From Psychrobacter sp. Cmf 22.2 (lineage in GTDB: Bacteria > Pseudomonadota > Gammaproteobacteria > Pseudomonadales > Moraxellaceae): a stretch of 64,000 bases of DNA. The stretch is from assembly GCF_001921745.1 (NCBI RefSeq), contig NZ_MRYA01000005.1:1-64000 (forward strand). Reading direction: 5' to 3'. The position numbers were made by a program, and so were the translations under genes. Positions 46,683-56,724 of this stretch are shown in pieces. The first letter of the stretch is position 1, and every line of letters begins with the position of its first letter. Below the pieces are notes generated by a model. That model had not been told where the DNA came from, searched no databases, and saw only the letters and a list, made by a program, of their open reading frames with translations.

Positions 46683-48179
46683 ATGTCCGCATCTATGCCA
46701 GCTTATATGAGCGATCCCACTGACGAGCAGCTCAGCGCGCTTAATATGGCCATGGACCATAAGTCATTTAAAGTAGTCGCTTATGCAGGTGCTGGTAAAA
46801 CCACAACGTTGAAACTTATCGGTGAGCGCTTACGTGGACGCGGCTTGTATCTAGCATTTAACAAAGCCATCGCCAATGATGCAAGGCAAAAATTCCCAAG
46901 TCATGTAGACTGCCGTACCTTTCATTCACTTGCTTATCGGCATGTCGCTCGTGATATTACGGCCAAACTGTCTTTACCACGCTTTTCACCCAAACGCCTT
47001 GGCGATGATTTGGGCTTGCAACCTGTACAAGTACGGCGCCAGATGGATGGTATTAATAAATATATTACGTTAACGCCTGCTAGATTAGCGCGTTTTGTCA
47101 GTGATGCGGTTAGCAACTTTTGTAGTACTCATGCCAGTTACCCTGCGCCAAGACATATTTTGTTTCCAAGCTGGCTCGATGAGTCTGACGCTGAGCAGCT
47201 ACGTGAGATGCTCTACCCTGCTGTTGAACAGCGCTGGTTACAGTCCATTGATGCCCGCCATCCTGCTGGTATCGGTCATGATATCTATCTAAAACTATGG
47301 GCATTGTCTAAGCCCAGCATTCCTGCTGACTTTATTCTATTTGATGAGGCGCAAGATGCTGACCCACTCATGATGGGTATTTTGACTCAGCAATCAAAGC
47401 AAGTTATCTATGTTGGTGACGCTCATCAGCAGATTTATGAGTGGCGCGGTGCAGTCAATGCGATGAAAAAGCTGCCATTGCCGCAAACGCTATTGACTCA
47501 ATCTTTTCGCTTCGGTGAGCCAATTGCTGAAGTTGCTAATACCTTATTAAAGGCATTGCAAGAAGATGTGCCTCTCAAAGGTAATCCAGATAAACACTCA
47601 TCAACAGATAAAGGTATGGTGCACAGTAAAAAAGATGCCATTCTTTGTCGTACCAATGCTGCTGCCATGGCGCAACTGTTGACTGGCCTTAAACTCGGTC
47701 ATCGCGTGGCACTACAAGCGGATACGGATCGTATGCTCAAATTTTGCCAAGCTGCCGAAAACCTAAAAAACGGCAAATCTGCTTACGGTGTGCCTGAACT
47801 GGCTTATTTTTATCATTGGGGCGATGTACAAGAGTACTCTGAAACTAATGAAGGTAGCGATCTTAAAACTTTGGTCAAACTGGTCGATGATCATGGCACC
47901 AATGTCTTAAGCCAAGCAGTCAATAGTTTGACCAGTATTGAAAATGCTGATTATGTAATATCAACCGCGCATAAAGCGAAGGGGCTTGAATGGTCGCGCG
48001 TTCAGCTCGACGATGATTTTTATTATGATGTTACAACGAATGGCGTGAAGATTAATCCTGAGGAATTACGCTTACTTTATGTCGCTTGTACACGTGCGCA
48101 GGCCAATTTAGATGTGCATAATATTCAAGACTTGATATCAGGATTACAGACTGGCAAAAAAGTGATTTATGGAAATTAA
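46683..48179 (+). CDS. UvrD-family DNA helicase, FBH1-like
   Basis: A 498-residue superfamily 1A helicase. Motif I is YAGAGKTTTLK, motif Ia FHSLAYRH, motif II FDEAQDADP, motif III VGDAHQQIYEWRGA, motif IV SFRFGEPIAEVA and motif VI LLYVACTRAQ, so it looks catalytically competent. The layout (short, AFNKAIANDA after motif I, DAHQQIYEWRGA) resembles eukaryotic FBH1-type and bacterial relatives rather than full-length UvrD/Rep. Its last 11 bases overlap dusC, implying co-translation. Biological role not evident. Confidence 0.88.
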   Translation: MSASMPAYMSDPTDEQLSALNMAMDHKSFKVVAYAGAGKTTTLKLIGERLRGRGLYLAFNKAIANDARQKFPSHVDCRTFHSLAYRHVARDITAKLSLPRFSPKRLGDDLGLQPVQVRRQMDGINKYITLTPARLARFVSDAVSNFCSTHASYPAPRHILFPSWLDESDAEQLREMLYPAVEQRWLQSIDARHPAGIGHDIYLKLWALSKPSIPADFILFDEAQDADPLMMGILTQQSKQVIYVGDAHQQIYEWRGAVNAMKKLPLPQTLLTQSFRFGEPIAEVANTLLKALQEDVPLKGNPDKHSSTDKGMVHSKKDAILCRTNAAAMAQLLTGLKLGHRVALQADTDRMLKFCQAAENLKNGKSAYGVPELAYFYHWGDVQEYSETNEGSDLKTLVKLVDDHGTNVLSQAVNSLTSIENADYVISTAHKAKGLEWSRVQLDDDFYYDVTTNGVKINPEELRLLYVACTRAQANLDVHNIQDLISGLQTGKKVIYGN

Positions 48180-49164
48180 GAAGCAATTTTTTAAACAACC
48201 CGTCCGCCTCCTTGCGCCTATGGAAGGGCTGACCGATCCGTTAATGCGGCAAATATTAACTCAAATTGCGTCAGATTTGGGGCGTCCTTATGATTGGTCA
48301 GTCAGTGAGTTTATTCGCGTAACTCAAACTGTCTTGCCCGCGCATGTATTTTATAAATATGTACCTGAGTTGCACCATGATGCAAAAACCGCATCTGGTA
48401 CCCCTATCCATGTCCAACTACTGGGTAGCGAAGCGCAGTTGATGGCTGAGAATGCTGCCTACGCATGTGAACTGGGAGCGCCTGCTATCGATATCAACTT
48501 TGGTTGTCCTGCCAAGACGGTTAACAATCACCGAGGCGGCTCTGTGCTATTGGATGAGCCAGAAGTCATATATGAGATTATCAGTGCTGTGCGCCAAGCG
48601 GTCCCTACTCACATTCCAGTCTCTGCCAAGATTCGATTGGGCTATACCGATACCAGTCGCATGGATGATATTCGCGGGGCGATTAGCGATAGCGGTGCAG
48701 ACTGGCTTACTATTCATGCGCGTACCAAAACTCAAGGTTATAAGCCACCTGCTTATTGGGACAAGATTAAAGCATTTAATAAACTTAGTATTCCAGTCAT
48801 TGCTAATGGCGAGATTTGGAACGCAGAGCAATCGCAACGCTGTATGGTGCAGTCAGGGACAACACATCTTATGTTAGGACGTGGCGCTGTTACTCGTCCA
48901 GATCTGATTGCACAGATTGACCATGGCCATCAGCAGAATCTAGGAAGCAACACAACCCTATTGTGGGAGGATTTAATTACGCATCAGATTAAGTTTTTGG
49001 AAGGTCAAGCCAAAAACGATGTGGTCTTGGTTGGCCGCTACAAACAGTGGCTTGGTATGCTTACTAAAGGCTATAATGAAGCGCAGATACTGTGGGAAAA
49101 TGTCAAACGAGAAAAAAATAAAGCGACTATTATAGCTGCGCTACAGTCGAGTACGCAGTTATAA
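48169..49164 (+). CDS. dusC: tRNA-dihydrouridine synthase C
   Basis: FMN enzyme reducing uridine 16 of tRNA to dihydrouridine. The 331-residue protein begins RLLAPMEGLTDPLMRQIL. The catalytic Cys lies in NFGCPAKTVNNHRGG, the typical DusC form, and later KIRLGY and VIANGEIW flavin-binding segments are present. The ATG lies inside the end of the helicase gene (11-base overlap in another frame). No N-terminal extension. The assignment to DusC over DusA/DusB rests on the VNNHRGG loop and PMEGLTD. Confidence 0.93.
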   Translation: MEIKKQFFKQPVRLLAPMEGLTDPLMRQILTQIASDLGRPYDWSVSEFIRVTQTVLPAHVFYKYVPELHHDAKTASGTPIHVQLLGSEAQLMAENAAYACELGAPAIDINFGCPAKTVNNHRGGSVLLDEPEVIYEIISAVRQAVPTHIPVSAKIRLGYTDTSRMDDIRGAISDSGADWLTIHARTKTQGYKPPAYWDKIKAFNKLSIPVIANGEIWNAEQSQRCMVQSGTTHLMLGRGAVTRPDLIAQIDHGHQQNLGSNTTLLWEDLITHQIKFLEGQAKNDVVLVGRYKQWLGMLTKGYNEAQILWENVKREKNKATIIAALQSSTQL

Positions 49165-49274
49165 TTAGCCGCTTCTATGTTCAATACCTGTATAACCTTT
49201 TATAAAGGTAGACCAGCTTAGATAATTACTTAGCTAATAGTTGTTAGTAATTGTTAGTAATTTTCAGCGACAAA

Positions 49275-49700
49275 CTAAGTGCTAATTCTAATCGCAAGAT
49301 AAAATAACATCAAACAGCATATGATTGACAACACCCAAAGCACTGAACGAAACATCGATAAGTTGGCAACATAAGCCATGCCATAACCAATACGAATCAG
49401 TACATATAACCATGCCAAGGTATTGATAATCGATTGCGGGACGAAGAATAACATCGCAACTAATACCGCTGCCAAAAAGACAGGTAAGGTCTCATAACTA
49501 TTTTGCTGAGCGGCATTAGCACGTGCTGCCACTCCTGTCGTACGTTGCAAGAAATCACGTGGATGTGCATTGTCAGCCAATCTAAAGCCACCAATGGCTT
49601 TTGCTGTCAGCGCCATAACTAGTGGAAGCAAACTTGCAACCACCATCGCCCAAATTGCGGCTGCAGCGGTGTCAGGGATTAACCCAAATAATGCACTCAT
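49275..49700 (-). CDS. MAPEG family membrane protein
   Basis: A 141-residue protein with four hydrophobic segments, matching the membrane-associated eicosanoid/glutathione metabolism family. The loop after the second helix (RTTGVAARANAAQQNSYE) contains the conserved Arg-x-x-x-Ala-Asn-x-x-Glu-type pattern of MAPEG proteins. Bacterial members often have no known substrate; glutathione-dependent activity is possible. The OsmC gene lies immediately upstream on the same strand, 14 bases away, so they likely form a transcription unit. Confidence 0.88.
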   Translation of the reverse strand: MSALFGLIPDTAAAAIWAMVVASLLPLVMALTAKAIGGFRLADNAHPRDFLQRTTGVAARANAAQQNSYETLPVFLAAVLVAMLFFVPQSIINTLAWLYVLIRIGYGMAYVANLSMFRSVLWVLSIICCLMLFYLAIRIST

Positions 49701-49714
49701 AATTATCTCTACCC

Positions 49715-50128
49715 TTACCCTGCAATAACTTCAAAATCATGAGTAACATTCACCCCGCCTTGCACCAACATCCGACTGGCTGAGCAGTACTTCTCTGCTG
49801 ACAACTGAATGGCTTTCTCAACTTGCTTATCTTTGATATCTTGACCGGTTACCACAAAGTGCATATGGATATCGGTATATACCGCTGGTACGGTCTCAGC
49901 GCGTTGTGCTGTCAGATCACAGCGTACATCCGTCACGTCTTGGCGAGACTTTTGCAAAATTGCTACTACGTCATAACTGGCACAACCTCCAAGCCCCAAT
50001 AGTATCAGCTCCATCGGGCTTGCGCCTTTTTCTTTATCGGCATCGATTTGTACGTTATGTCCTGATGGTGATACACCCATAAATGCTTTGTTATCTTGCC
50101 AGGTAACGCTCGCTTTTGACTCTGCCAT
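49715..50128 (-). CDS. OsmC family protein
   Basis: A 137-residue peroxiredoxin-like protein. The two catalytic cysteines are visible in LGLGGCASYDV and AEKYCSASRM. This is the YhfA-like subgroup rather than full OsmC/Ohr. It probably reduces organic hydroperoxides or is a redox-stress protein. It is first in a two-gene unit with the MAPEG gene, which gives both a thiol/peroxide flavour. Confidence 0.9.
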   Translation of the reverse strand: MAESKASVTWQDNKAFMGVSPSGHNVQIDADKEKGASPMELILLGLGGCASYDVVAILQKSRQDVTDVRCDLTAQRAETVPAVYTDIHMHFVVTGQDIKDKQVEKAIQLSAEKYCSASRMLVQGGVNVTHDFEVIAG

Positions 50129-50560
50129 TATTCGCTATCCTTTCATAAATTTTGATTAAAACCATTAGATATTCTTGTATTTAATAATATTAACAGTACA
50201 TGGTTAGTTTAGCATAGGATAAAACAGGGTTTTATAGACGATCTGTCATATAGTACAAGCCATTTTTATTGCATTAACCACATCACCCAATAGCATTGTA
50301 CTTTTTCTATCGATTGGTAAGCTTAATTCATTTATCAAACATAATTACCCTTTATTCAAGCCATTGATTTTAAACGTTTAAATTCGTGAAACATTTTATA
50401 GCAAAATACTGTTACACATTTGGTCTATTTCTTGTTTTAATGATGGTAATAAAGCTTATTTTACTAGTATGAATATACCATTCACCTAACAATAATTATG
50501 ATTGCTGTATTTTTATGCTATTGAGATGAGCTGTTTTTAAATAACTTTAAGGGTTTGTTC
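50129..50560. other. Divergent intergenic region, osmC-like and rppH
   Basis: 432 AT-rich bases with no supported gene. It should contain the promoters of both neighbours, but no box pair stands out. Confidence 0.5.
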
Positions 50561-51082
50561 ATGATAGATGCAGACGGCTTTCGCGCCAATGTCGGCATTA
50601 TCTTAGCAAATACACAGGGGCAAGTTCTGTGGGCGAAACGTATTGGTCACAACGCTTGGCAGTTCCCGCAAGGCGGTATCGATCGCGGAGAGACGCCGAT
50701 GGATGCGATGTACCGGGAGCTCTGGGAAGAGGTCGGATTATATCCTCGTCATGTAGACTTATTGGCAGTTACGCAAGATTGGTTGCGTTATCGTCTGCCA
50801 AAGCGCTACGTGCGCCATGGACAACATCCGCTGTGTATTGGGCAAAAACAAAAATGGTTTTTGCTGCGCTTAGATGAGCCGAACGCGCAACATATCCGCT
50901 TTGATGCGGGTAAACCTGAGTTTGATCACTGGCAGTGGGTCAGTTACTGGTATCCACTAGGACAAGTGATTCACTTTAAACGCGGGGTATACCGCCGTGC
51001 TTTGCAAGAATTGGCACGCGAGTTACCCCTTAGACAAGAGTTAATTATTCCTGAACAGGACAATCATTTGTTGATGGAATAA
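50561..51082 (+). CDS. rppH: RNA pyrophosphohydrolase RppH
   Basis: Nudix hydrolase that removes pyrophosphate from mRNA 5' ends and triggers decay. The 173-residue protein starts [17 protein letters not shown]. The complete Nudix box [23 protein letters not shown] fits GX5EX7REUXEEXGU. The tail [15 protein letters not shown] is typical of the family. The ATG at 50561 has AAGGG upstream. A perfect 18-bp hairpin terminator follows the gene. Confidence 0.97.
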   Translation: MIDADGFRANVGIILANTQGQVLWAKRIGHNAWQFPQGGIDRGETPMDAMYRELWEEVGLYPRHVDLLAVTQDWLRYRLPKRYVRHGQHPLCIGQKQKWFLLRLDEPNAQHIRFDAGKPEFDHWQWVSYWYPLGQVIHFKRGVYRRALQELARELPLRQELIIPEQDNHLLME

Positions 51083-51112
51083 TTAGACAACCCAATGCAG
51101 AATGCATTACGG

Positions 51113-51161
51113 ATGCTCACATTGATATCTAGAAACTTTAGATATCAATGTGAGCATTTTC
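51113..51161. terminator. Perfect 18-bp hairpin between convergent genes
   Basis: ATGCTCACATTGATATCT (51113-51130) is exactly mirrored at 51140-51157 around a 9-nt loop, followed by TTTTC. It separates rppH from the convergent NRDE gene and could act in both directions, though the U-tract is short. Confidence 0.75.
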
Positions 51162-51979
51162 TATGGCGTATTTGAATAATCAAATTCTCGGCTTGCAATA
51201 TTAGCTTTAACTGTTGCTTCTTTGGCATCATTACGCAGCGTTAAAATACTTTGTGTGCGGGTTCCATAGTTTGGTATTACTCCATCCTCAGGCCCTGTCA
51301 AATCTACAGGCTCAATATATACAGATGATAGTCTTTGTTCAATCTCAATAGCCATGCCAGTATTCGGTAGCTTATTTGCTGGAGCTGGCATGTTATCCGA
51401 TAACACATTAAATGCCGCATCTTGCCAATATTCAAGCGAGTTGTTTTCCGCAATTAGCGGCAGGACTTCTTGGCGTAGTCGTCCACGCAGGCGCTCAGTC
51501 TTAAACCAGCTATCTTCTGGCTGACCGTTAGAGAGGACATGCAAGCCTGCATACAAGGGTGTTGGTGCATGGCCGCGATTATTAACGATGACAGCCTGCG
51601 CTGCATCGCCAATAATGAGGTTAAAGCCTGCGTAGTCTTGCAAGCTGATTTTCCGTGCAAAGTCCATCGGACTTATACTGCTGGACAAAAAATCCGTAAC
51701 AAGCGCGCCACGTGAGCGTTCATCCAAACGTGCCTGCACACCATCGCGAAAGTTCAGTACGGCGGCCCAGCGTCCATTTTGCTCATACAAATCTGTATGT
51801 TGTTCTTGATGAATACCCAACCAAGTGCCACCACTTTGACTATCACGCCCAGCATAGATAGGTTTGTCAGACCACTGATGTAGCGGCTTAGTTGGGCGCT
51901 GCAAAAACTCATCGCGATTAGACAATAGTACTAATGGCAACTCATCAAATAGTTGCCAAGCAATGGCGACGATGCACAT
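51161..51979 (-). CDS. NRDE (TANGO2-like) family protein
   Basis: A 272-residue protein named after its conserved NRDE motif, here LLSNRDEF near residue 25. Cys2 (MCIVAIAW) is in the position of an N-terminal nucleophile, a feature of Ntn-hydrolase-like folds. TWLGIHQ and AAVLNFRDG are further family marks. Relatives include eukaryotic TANGO2, implicated in heme/lipid handling; bacterial function is unclear. The start at 51979 puts Cys second and has AGGA upstream; an upstream ATG would add 12 residues. Confidence 0.9.
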   Translation of the reverse strand: MCIVAIAWQLFDELPLVLLSNRDEFLQRPTKPLHQWSDKPIYAGRDSQSGGTWLGIHQEQHTDLYEQNGRWAAVLNFRDGVQARLDERSRGALVTDFLSSSISPMDFARKISLQDYAGFNLIIGDAAQAVIVNNRGHAPTPLYAGLHVLSNGQPEDSWFKTERLRGRLRQEVLPLIAENNSLEYWQDAAFNVLSDNMPAPANKLPNTGMAIEIEQRLSSVYIEPVDLTGPEDGVIPNYGTRTQSILTLRNDAKEATVKANIASREFDYSNTP

Positions 51980-52188
51980 AAAATTCCTTTTTATTTTAAA
52001 GTTTACAGTTGTCATAACACAGCTTTACATCTTAGCGGTTTTCTACTTTTCTTTCTAGACGTTACTAGGGTCAGATAAGTTGGTACGAAGAAACTGTTTA
52101 CTCCTGTACTAACAGTTATTTGGTATGCCTAAGTAGCTATTTTTGCTATTATGACCATCATTCTATTATCAATAATTATGACACTCTT

Positions 52189-53073
52189 ATGATGATTCAT
52201 CCTCAGTATGATCCCGTGGCGCTATCCTTGGGTCCAGTAGAAGTACACTGGTATGGCCTCATGTATTTATTAGCGTTTGGCGCCGCTTATGGTTTGGCTT
52301 GGTATCGCAGTACTAAGCGTGATAGCTGGTCGACTGACATGGTCTCTGACTTAGTATTTTTTGGTGCGCTTGGGGTTATATTAGGTGGTCGTATTGGCTA
52401 CGTTTTGTTCTATCAGTTCGGTGAATTACTACAAAACCCAGCTTATCTCTTTAAAGTTTGGGAAGGCGGCATGTCGTTTCATGGCGGCCTAATCGGTGTC
52501 GGGCTTGGTATGCTATATTTCGCCCGTAAATATAAAAAGACGCCTTTTCAAGTACTCGACTTCATTGTACCTTGTGTACCAACAGGGCTGTTATTCGGAC
52601 GTATCGGCAACTACATTAACGGCGAGCTGTGGGGACGCATATCTGATGGCGGCTATAATTGGCTGACTTATTTTCCACAAGCTGCTGCCTTTGATATGCA
52701 GCAATTGCAAGCCAATCCTCAATTACAAGAGTTGATGATGGAAGTAAATGGGCAATATCTACTACCGCGTCATCCTTCACAGCTTTATCAAGCGCTTACT
52801 GAAGGTCTGCTATTGTTCTTGTTATTGTGGTGGTATTCGTCCAAGCCGCGTCCGCGTATGGCGGTCACTGGCGTCTTTATGCTCGGTTATGGCTTCAGTC
52901 GCTTCATCGTTGAATTCTTTCGTCAGCCAGATGCCGATCAAGGCTTTATCTTATTAGGCTGGGTTACTAAGGGACAGATACTAAGCGCTCCGATGATTCT
53001 TATCGGTATTTTACTAATTATTTATGCTTACAAGCGCGATATCTATGACTGGGGTCGTCAGTCTGCCTATTAA
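52189..53073 (+). CDS. lgt: Prolipoprotein diacylglyceryl transferase
   Basis: First enzyme of lipoprotein maturation: transfers diacylglycerol from phosphatidylglycerol to the lipobox Cys. The inner-membrane protein of about 294 residues has GGMSFHGGLIG with the functional His and the Lgt signature GRIGNYINGELWGR. The helices span the whole protein. The start is one of two adjacent ATG codons (52189, 52192); no strong ribosome site is visible. It leads the lgt-thyA-folA set. Lnt (15487) completes the pathway in this window; lspA is not in view. Confidence 0.97.
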   Translation: MMIHPQYDPVALSLGPVEVHWYGLMYLLAFGAAYGLAWYRSTKRDSWSTDMVSDLVFFGALGVILGGRIGYVLFYQFGELLQNPAYLFKVWEGGMSFHGGLIGVGLGMLYFARKYKKTPFQVLDFIVPCVPTGLLFGRIGNYINGELWGRISDGGYNWLTYFPQAAAFDMQQLQANPQLQELMMEVNGQYLLPRHPSQLYQALTEGLLLFLLLWWYSSKPRPRMAVTGVFMLGYGFSRFIVEFFRQPDADQGFILLGWVTKGQILSAPMILIGILLIIYAYKRDIYDWGRQSAY

Positions 53074-53143
53074 GACGTTTTAAAATTAAGATGCATTAAC
53101 ATTGAGATACATCGAAACCAAAGACTATGGAATCTAAAAAATC

Positions 53144-54004
53144 ATGATTACTACTAAGAACGAAGCAGCTTATCTTGATTTATTAAAGCTAGTATTGACT
53201 GACGGTACCGAAAAAGGGGATCGTACGGGCACAGGTACGCTAAGTCATTTTGGCGCGCAGCTGCGTTTTGACTTAGCAGATGGCTTTCCACTGTTAACGA
53301 CTAAAAAAGTTCACTTCAAATCGATCGTCTATGAGCTATTATGGTTTTTGAGCGGTAGCACCCACGTCGATTATTTGCAAGAGAATGGCGTACGCATTTG
53401 GAATGAATGGGCAACAGTGGAGCAGACAGCGCGCTTCAATCGTCCTGCTGGCGATTTAGGGCCAGTATACGGTCACCAGTGGCGCAACTATGGCGCGACT
53501 AAAAATGAGGGAGGTCGCTATAATAATGACGGCGTCGATCAAATCGCTCAAGTGGTTGAGCAAATCAAGACCAACCCTAACTCCAGACGTTTAATCGTCT
53601 CAGGCTGGAATCCAGGTGAAGCCGAGCAAGTTGCCCTGCCGCCTTGCCACACGCTGTTTCAGTTCTTTGTTGCAGACAACAAGCTGTCCTGCCAGCTTTA
53701 CCAGCGTTCAGCAGATTTATTCCTAGGGGTACCGTTTAATATCGCCAGCTACGCACTGTTGACTCATATGGTTGCGCAAGTTTGCGGATTAGAAGTTGGC
53801 GAATTTATCTGGACGGGTGGCGATTGTCATATCTATCAAAACCACCGTGAGCAAGTCGAGCTGCAACTGACACGCGAGCTCTATACGCTTCCAACATTGA
53901 CGCTCAACCCTGATGTCGATGATATTTTTGCGTTTGAATATGAAGATATCAGCGTTGATGGTTATGAGTCGCATCCCGCTATCAAAGCAAAAGTCGCGGT
54001 ATAA
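53144..54004 (+). CDS. thyA: Thymidylate synthase
   Basis: Makes dTMP from dUMP using methylene-tetrahydrofolate. The 286-residue protein has the catalytic Cys in [12 protein letters not shown], the dUMP-binding [19 protein letters not shown] and the C-terminal IKAKVAV with folate contact. It starts 71 bases after lgt and is followed by folA at 49 bases; lgt-thyA-folA is a common proteobacterial order. Product dihydrofolate is recycled by folA. Confidence 0.98.
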   Translation: MITTKNEAAYLDLLKLVLTDGTEKGDRTGTGTLSHFGAQLRFDLADGFPLLTTKKVHFKSIVYELLWFLSGSTHVDYLQENGVRIWNEWATVEQTARFNRPAGDLGPVYGHQWRNYGATKNEGGRYNNDGVDQIAQVVEQIKTNPNSRRLIVSGWNPGEAEQVALPPCHTLFQFFVADNKLSCQLYQRSADLFLGVPFNIASYALLTHMVAQVCGLEVGEFIWTGGDCHIYQNHREQVELQLTRELYTLPTLTLNPDVDDIFAFEYEDISVDGYESHPAIKAKVAV

Positions 54005-54052
54005 AAACTGTTTTTGACTTCATATTACTGATGAGAATAATAAGGATATATT

Positions 54053-54625
54053 ATGAGTTATGCCCATACTGAAGTTGCCCAAATCGTCGCTATCGGTAGC
54101 AATCGCTGTATTGGTAAAGATAACGAGCTGCCGTGGCATATCTCAGCAGATTTGCAGCACTTTAAAAAAATGACCACCAAACAAAATAATGGCAAGGTTC
54201 AAGGTATCGTCATTATGGGGCGTAAAACTTTTGAATCGATGAACAGTAAGCCATTGCCAAAGCGCGTCAGCTTTATCATTACGACGCAGCTAGATTATGC
54301 TGAGCAAAAAGGTCTTAAAGACCGTGATGATGCATATGTCGTCCATAATTTGGATGATGCTTTAACGCAAGCTGCCAGTCTTGCACATGGTGCCCATCTT
54401 GATACGATTTGGGTTATCGGCGGTGAGCGGGTATTTAGTGACGCCTTTATGTACACTGATCGTATTGAGCTGACGCATGTAGACACCGAAATACTCGATT
54501 GCGATGCCTTTTATCCAGAGCTACCAAGCGAATTTGAAGTCGCAGAAGAGTCTGAGCAAATGAGTGATGAGAAAAGTGGATTGGATTTTAAATTTGTGAC
54601 TTATATGAAAAAAGCTGATGAATAA
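54053..54625 (+). CDS. folA: Dihydrofolate reductase
   Basis: Regenerates tetrahydrofolate from the dihydrofolate made by ThyA. The 190-residue protein has the substrate loop AIGSNRCIGKDNELPWHISADLQHFKK, IVIMGRKTFES and VIGGERVFSDA for NADPH binding. AAGGATATATT precedes the ATG. At 190 residues it is somewhat longer than E. coli FolA (159), with small insertions such as a KDRDDA loop and an acidic C-terminal section (EESEQMSDEKSG). Confidence 0.96.
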   Translation: MSYAHTEVAQIVAIGSNRCIGKDNELPWHISADLQHFKKMTTKQNNGKVQGIVIMGRKTFESMNSKPLPKRVSFIITTQLDYAEQKGLKDRDDAYVVHNLDDALTQAASLAHGAHLDTIWVIGGERVFSDAFMYTDRIELTHVDTEILDCDAFYPELPSEFEVAEESEQMSDEKSGLDFKFVTYMKKADE

Positions 54626-54659
54626 TAACCGTTCATTCATCAAAAAATATTAAAAAATT

Positions 54660-54699
54660 GGGGCTGTTCTAGTATGATTCTAAGGCAGCCCCGTTTTTT
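54660..54699 (+). terminator. Terminator after folA
   Basis: GGGGCTG (54660-54666) pairs with CAGCCCC (54686-54692), followed by GTTTTTT. Convergent uvrC lies just beyond. Confidence 0.85.
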
Positions 54700-54736
54700 A
54701 TTGCCATAAGTCCGAATTTAGCAAATATCAATCGGC

Positions 54737-56590
54737 CTACTCATGCAGCACTTTATACACAGTTTTCGCTAATACTGGGCCAATCCCTTGCACACCTGCC
54801 AGCTCTTGCTGGGATGCGCCAAGCAACTGCTGCATACCGCCAAAGTGATTGAGCAAGTCACGGCGGCGCTTCTCCCCTAGTCCTGGTATCACCTCCAGCA
54901 CGGACGACGAACGGCGCTTATCGCGCTTCTTACGGTGCGCCGTGATAGCAAAACGATGGGCCTCATCGCGAATATGCATCAATAAATGCAGCGCCTTGCT
55001 ATCCATAGGCAGATCGAGCGGCTCATGATCGATAAAATGTAATACTTCCAGACCCGCTTTGCGCCCTTCTCCTTTTGCCACACTAACGAGCAACGTATCA
55101 TTAAGAATACCCAGCTCTGTCAATACTTCTTTAGCAATCCCAAGCTGACCTTTACCACCATCAATAAGCAATAAATCAGGCAGTGGTTGCTTTTTATAAC
55201 GACGCGTCAGCACTTGTTTCATCGCGGCATAGTCATCACCACCTTGAATATCATGAATCGCATACTGACGGTAATCACGGCGGCGCGAGCCACCTTGATC
55301 AAAGACCACGCAGCTACCGATGGTGGCCTCGCCCATGGTGTGAGAAATATCAAAGCATTCAATACGGTCTATAGTTCGATCAGTGACATCAGCCAACACG
55401 TCTTTAAGTGCGCCAAAGCGCGCATGCAGCTCTAGATAGTCGCCCAGTTTAGTTTTAAGCGCATTATTGGTATTTAGTTTGGCCAAGTCCAGCCATTCTG
55501 AGCGATGTTCACGGACATTGGTCTTGATAACGACTTTGCTCTCAAAGTGTGTGGCCAGTGCTTCGCTGATTGCTTGTTGATCAGGCAGCTCATGACTTAG
55601 AATAATCTCGCTTGGCAAGTCGTCGGTCACCTGAAAATAGAATGAGGTAATAAAGGCCGATAAATTATCCGCGAGCGACTCACTACTATCAACATCAGGG
55701 AAGTAGTTTTTACCGCCAAGTACGCGGCCGCCGCGCACCGTCAATACGTTGACACAAGTCATGCCAGCTTGACTGGCAATCGCAATCACATCCGCCTCGC
55801 CCTGCACAGTATAAACCGCTTGCCGTGCCTGCACTTCGCGTAGCATAGACAGCTGGTCACGATAAAATACCGCTTTTTCAAAATCCAACGCTTCAGCAGC
55901 GCCTTCCATTTTTTCTATAAGCGTACTGTGAATATCGCTCGAGTCGCCTTTGAGGAAGCGAATGGTATTATTGACATCTTCCGCATACTCTTCTGGCGAT
56001 ACCAAGCCCACGCAGGGCGCACGGCAACGCTTAATTTGATACTCAAGACAAGGACGTTTACGTTGCTTAAAAAAAGTATTGGTACATTGGCGCATCTGAA
56101 ACATTTTTTGCATCAAGACCAACGTTTCTTTGGCAGCATGAGCAGAGGGAAAAGGACCGAAGAAACGACCTTTTTGATGGTTGCCTTTACCGCGTCCGTA
56201 AGCCAATCTCGGATAAGGTTTGTCCGCTGAAATAAACACGTACAGATAAGACTTATCGTCACGCAGTAGTACGTTATAAGGGGGACGATACTCTTTAATC
56301 AAGTTTTGCTCAAGCAGCAGCGCCTCGGTTTCGCTACGCGTAATAATGGTCTCGATATCATGAATCCGTGCTACCAGCGCGCGTGTCTTTGGATGGTCAA
56401 TGGTCTTGGCAAAGTAGCTATTCACTCGGCTTTTTAGCGATTTAGCTTTACCCACATATAAAATATCACCGTTTTTACCCAGCATTTTATAGACCCCTGG
56501 CAGATTTGGCAGGCGTTTGATGAGATGCTTAAGACGGGCTTTTTTATCATCCGTGGTATTTGTTTCTGAGACATTAACCATAAAATTCAT
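54737..56590 (-). CDS. uvrC: Excinuclease ABC subunit C
   Basis: Makes both incisions in UvrABC nucleotide-excision repair. The 617-residue protein has the N-terminal GIY-YIG nuclease (LPGVYKMLG...[13 protein letters not shown]), a UVR motif ([21 protein letters not shown]), the RNase H-like C-terminal nuclease ([31 protein letters not shown]) and a C-terminal helix-hairpin-helix pair ([19 protein letters not shown]). Cys-rich segment CPGV-type reads [15 protein letters not shown]. Full length compared with the family. Confidence 0.97.
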   Translation of the reverse strand: MNFMVNVSETNTTDDKKARLKHLIKRLPNLPGVYKMLGKNGDILYVGKAKSLKSRVNSYFAKTIDHPKTRALVARIHDIETIITRSETEALLLEQNLIKEYRPPYNVLLRDDKSYLYVFISADKPYPRLAYGRGKGNHQKGRFFGPFPSAHAAKETLVLMQKMFQMRQCTNTFFKQRKRPCLEYQIKRCRAPCVGLVSPEEYAEDVNNTIRFLKGDSSDIHSTLIEKMEGAAEALDFEKAVFYRDQLSMLREVQARQAVYTVQGEADVIAIASQAGMTCVNVLTVRGGRVLGGKNYFPDVDSSESLADNLSAFITSFYFQVTDDLPSEIILSHELPDQQAISEALATHFESKVVIKTNVREHRSEWLDLAKLNTNNALKTKLGDYLELHARFGALKDVLADVTDRTIDRIECFDISHTMGEATIGSCVVFDQGGSRRRDYRQYAIHDIQGGDDYAAMKQVLTRRYKKQPLPDLLLIDGGKGQLGIAKEVLTELGILNDTLLVSVAKGEGRKAGLEVLHFIDHEPLDLPMDSKALHLLMHIRDEAHRFAITAHRKKRDKRRSSSVLEVIPGLGEKRRRDLLNHFGGMQQLLGASQQELAGVQGIGPVLAKTVYKVLHE

Positions 56591-56671
56591 TGCTCTTAAG
56601 ATACTGATATACAGCTAATTATGGGGCGGTAGCCTGAGTTTTACAAGCCATCACTACCTATAGGTTTATGC

Positions 56672-56708
56672 ACAAAAAAACCAGCATGAAGCTGGCTTTT
56701 CTTTTTTT
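56672..56708. terminator. Bidirectional terminator
   Basis: ACCAGC and GCTGGC arms flank a 5-nt loop with A-tract before and CTTTTTTT after; on the minus strand a T7 tract follows. It ends the DUF3360-like permease transcript before uvrC. Confidence 0.85.
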
Positions 56709-56724
56709 ATGGTAGGCAAAATCT

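Noticed and set aside
49241..49260. Two direct copies of TTGTTAGTAA after dusC
   Set aside because: Only two short AT-rich units; likely chance and without visible function.
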